Part shown: piece after piece, positions 13,297 through 13,360 of the stretch
Layout: every line of letters begins with the position of its first letter
How positions within the stretch are numbered: the first letter of the stretch is position 1
Source of the DNA: CAYYWV01 sp964531525
GTDB lineage: Bacteria > Pseudomonadota > Alphaproteobacteria > JAAXGF01
DNA: 13,360 bases
Assembly: GCA_964531525.1 (NCBI GenBank)
Contig: CAZHDF010000087.1
Coordinates: 1-13,360 of the forward strand
Direction of reading: 5' to 3'
Made by a program: the position numbers and the translations under genes
The notes under the pieces: generated by a model
Database searches by the model: none
What the model was told of the DNA's origin: nothing
The model's input: the letters and a program-made list of their open reading frames with translations, nothing else

Positions 13297-13328
13297 CGGG
13301 CCTTCGGCCCGTCGGGCGTTCAAACGCC
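13297..13328 (+). terminator. Two adjacent hairpins after the TAXI gene
   Basis: CGGGCC-ttc-GGCCCG (13297-13311) and GGCGTT-ca-AACGCC (13315-13328) follow the stop codon by 32 and 50 bases. They could end the panC-TAXI transcript, but there is no U-tract after either stem. The remaining bases to 13360 show no gene that I can support. Confidence 0.45.
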
Positions 13329-13360
13329 ACGCGGGCTTCCTCGCATAAGCTCGGGCGCGC

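Noticed and set aside
12101..13330. Minus-strand open frame of 409 codons opposite the TAXI gene
   Set aside because: Antisense to a gene with a signal peptide and family motifs. Its composition is typical of GC shadow frames.

Overview
This window looks like ordinary chromosomal DNA from a GC-rich alphaproteobacterium, possibly a Rhodospirillales-type organism. The grounds are the very high GC content, gene starts driven by GGAGG-type ribosome sites, a TPR lipoprotein paired with ispE, an ETF-ubiquinone oxidoreductase, and a TAXI-type solute receptor. The genus cannot be named from the sequence alone. I see no insertion sequence, CRISPR array, tRNA, rRNA or phage gene.

Left third (1-5337): a quaternary-amine uptake locus on the minus strand. 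It is transcribed as periplasmic binding protein (4282-3314), ATPase (3220-2147), fused double-length permease (2150-144), then the first 50 codons of a choline-kinase-like phosphotransferase that runs off the left edge (151-1). The last three cistrons overlap at their start and stop codons, so they look translationally coupled. The binding-protein cistron is bracketed by two GC-rich inverted repeats. A DeoR-family repressor gene is divergent (4576-5337 +). The 293-bp intergenic region between it and the binding protein holds weak promoter candidates for both directions and a perfect consensus DnaA-box sequence. The simplest reading is import of choline or betaine, phosphorylation of the imported alcohol, and local repression by the DeoR protein. 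The substrate is inferred, not shown.

Middle (5338-9379): a convergent intergenic region with an 82-bp imperfect palindrome, then three minus-strand genes. These are a UDP-glucuronate 4-epimerase-like enzyme (6472-5495), ispE of the MEP isoprenoid pathway (7509-6547), and a large outer-membrane-type TPR lipoprotein (9274-7502) whose stop codon overlaps the ispE start. A good sigma-70-type promoter lies at 9379-9351 upstream of the TPR gene.

Right third (9545-13360): ETF-ubiquinone oxidoreductase (11176-9545 -), which passes electrons from beta-oxidation and methylated-amine dehydrogenases to quinone. It is divergent from panC (11349-12236 +, pantothenate synthesis). panC overlaps by 7 bases a TAXI-family TRAP solute receptor (12230-13264 +). 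The 172-bp divergent region holds a strong promoter candidate for the ETF-QO gene and a TATACT -10 for panC. Two small inverted repeats follow the TAXI gene, and no gene is recognisable in the last 96 bases.

Most other long open frames in this window are antisense or shifted-frame artefacts of GC-rich coding sequence. Nothing here is a clearly new system. The most interesting points are the composition and regulation of the choline/betaine locus, the hairpins around its binding-protein gene, the DnaA-box-bearing intergenic region, and the TAXI receptor fused into the panC operon.
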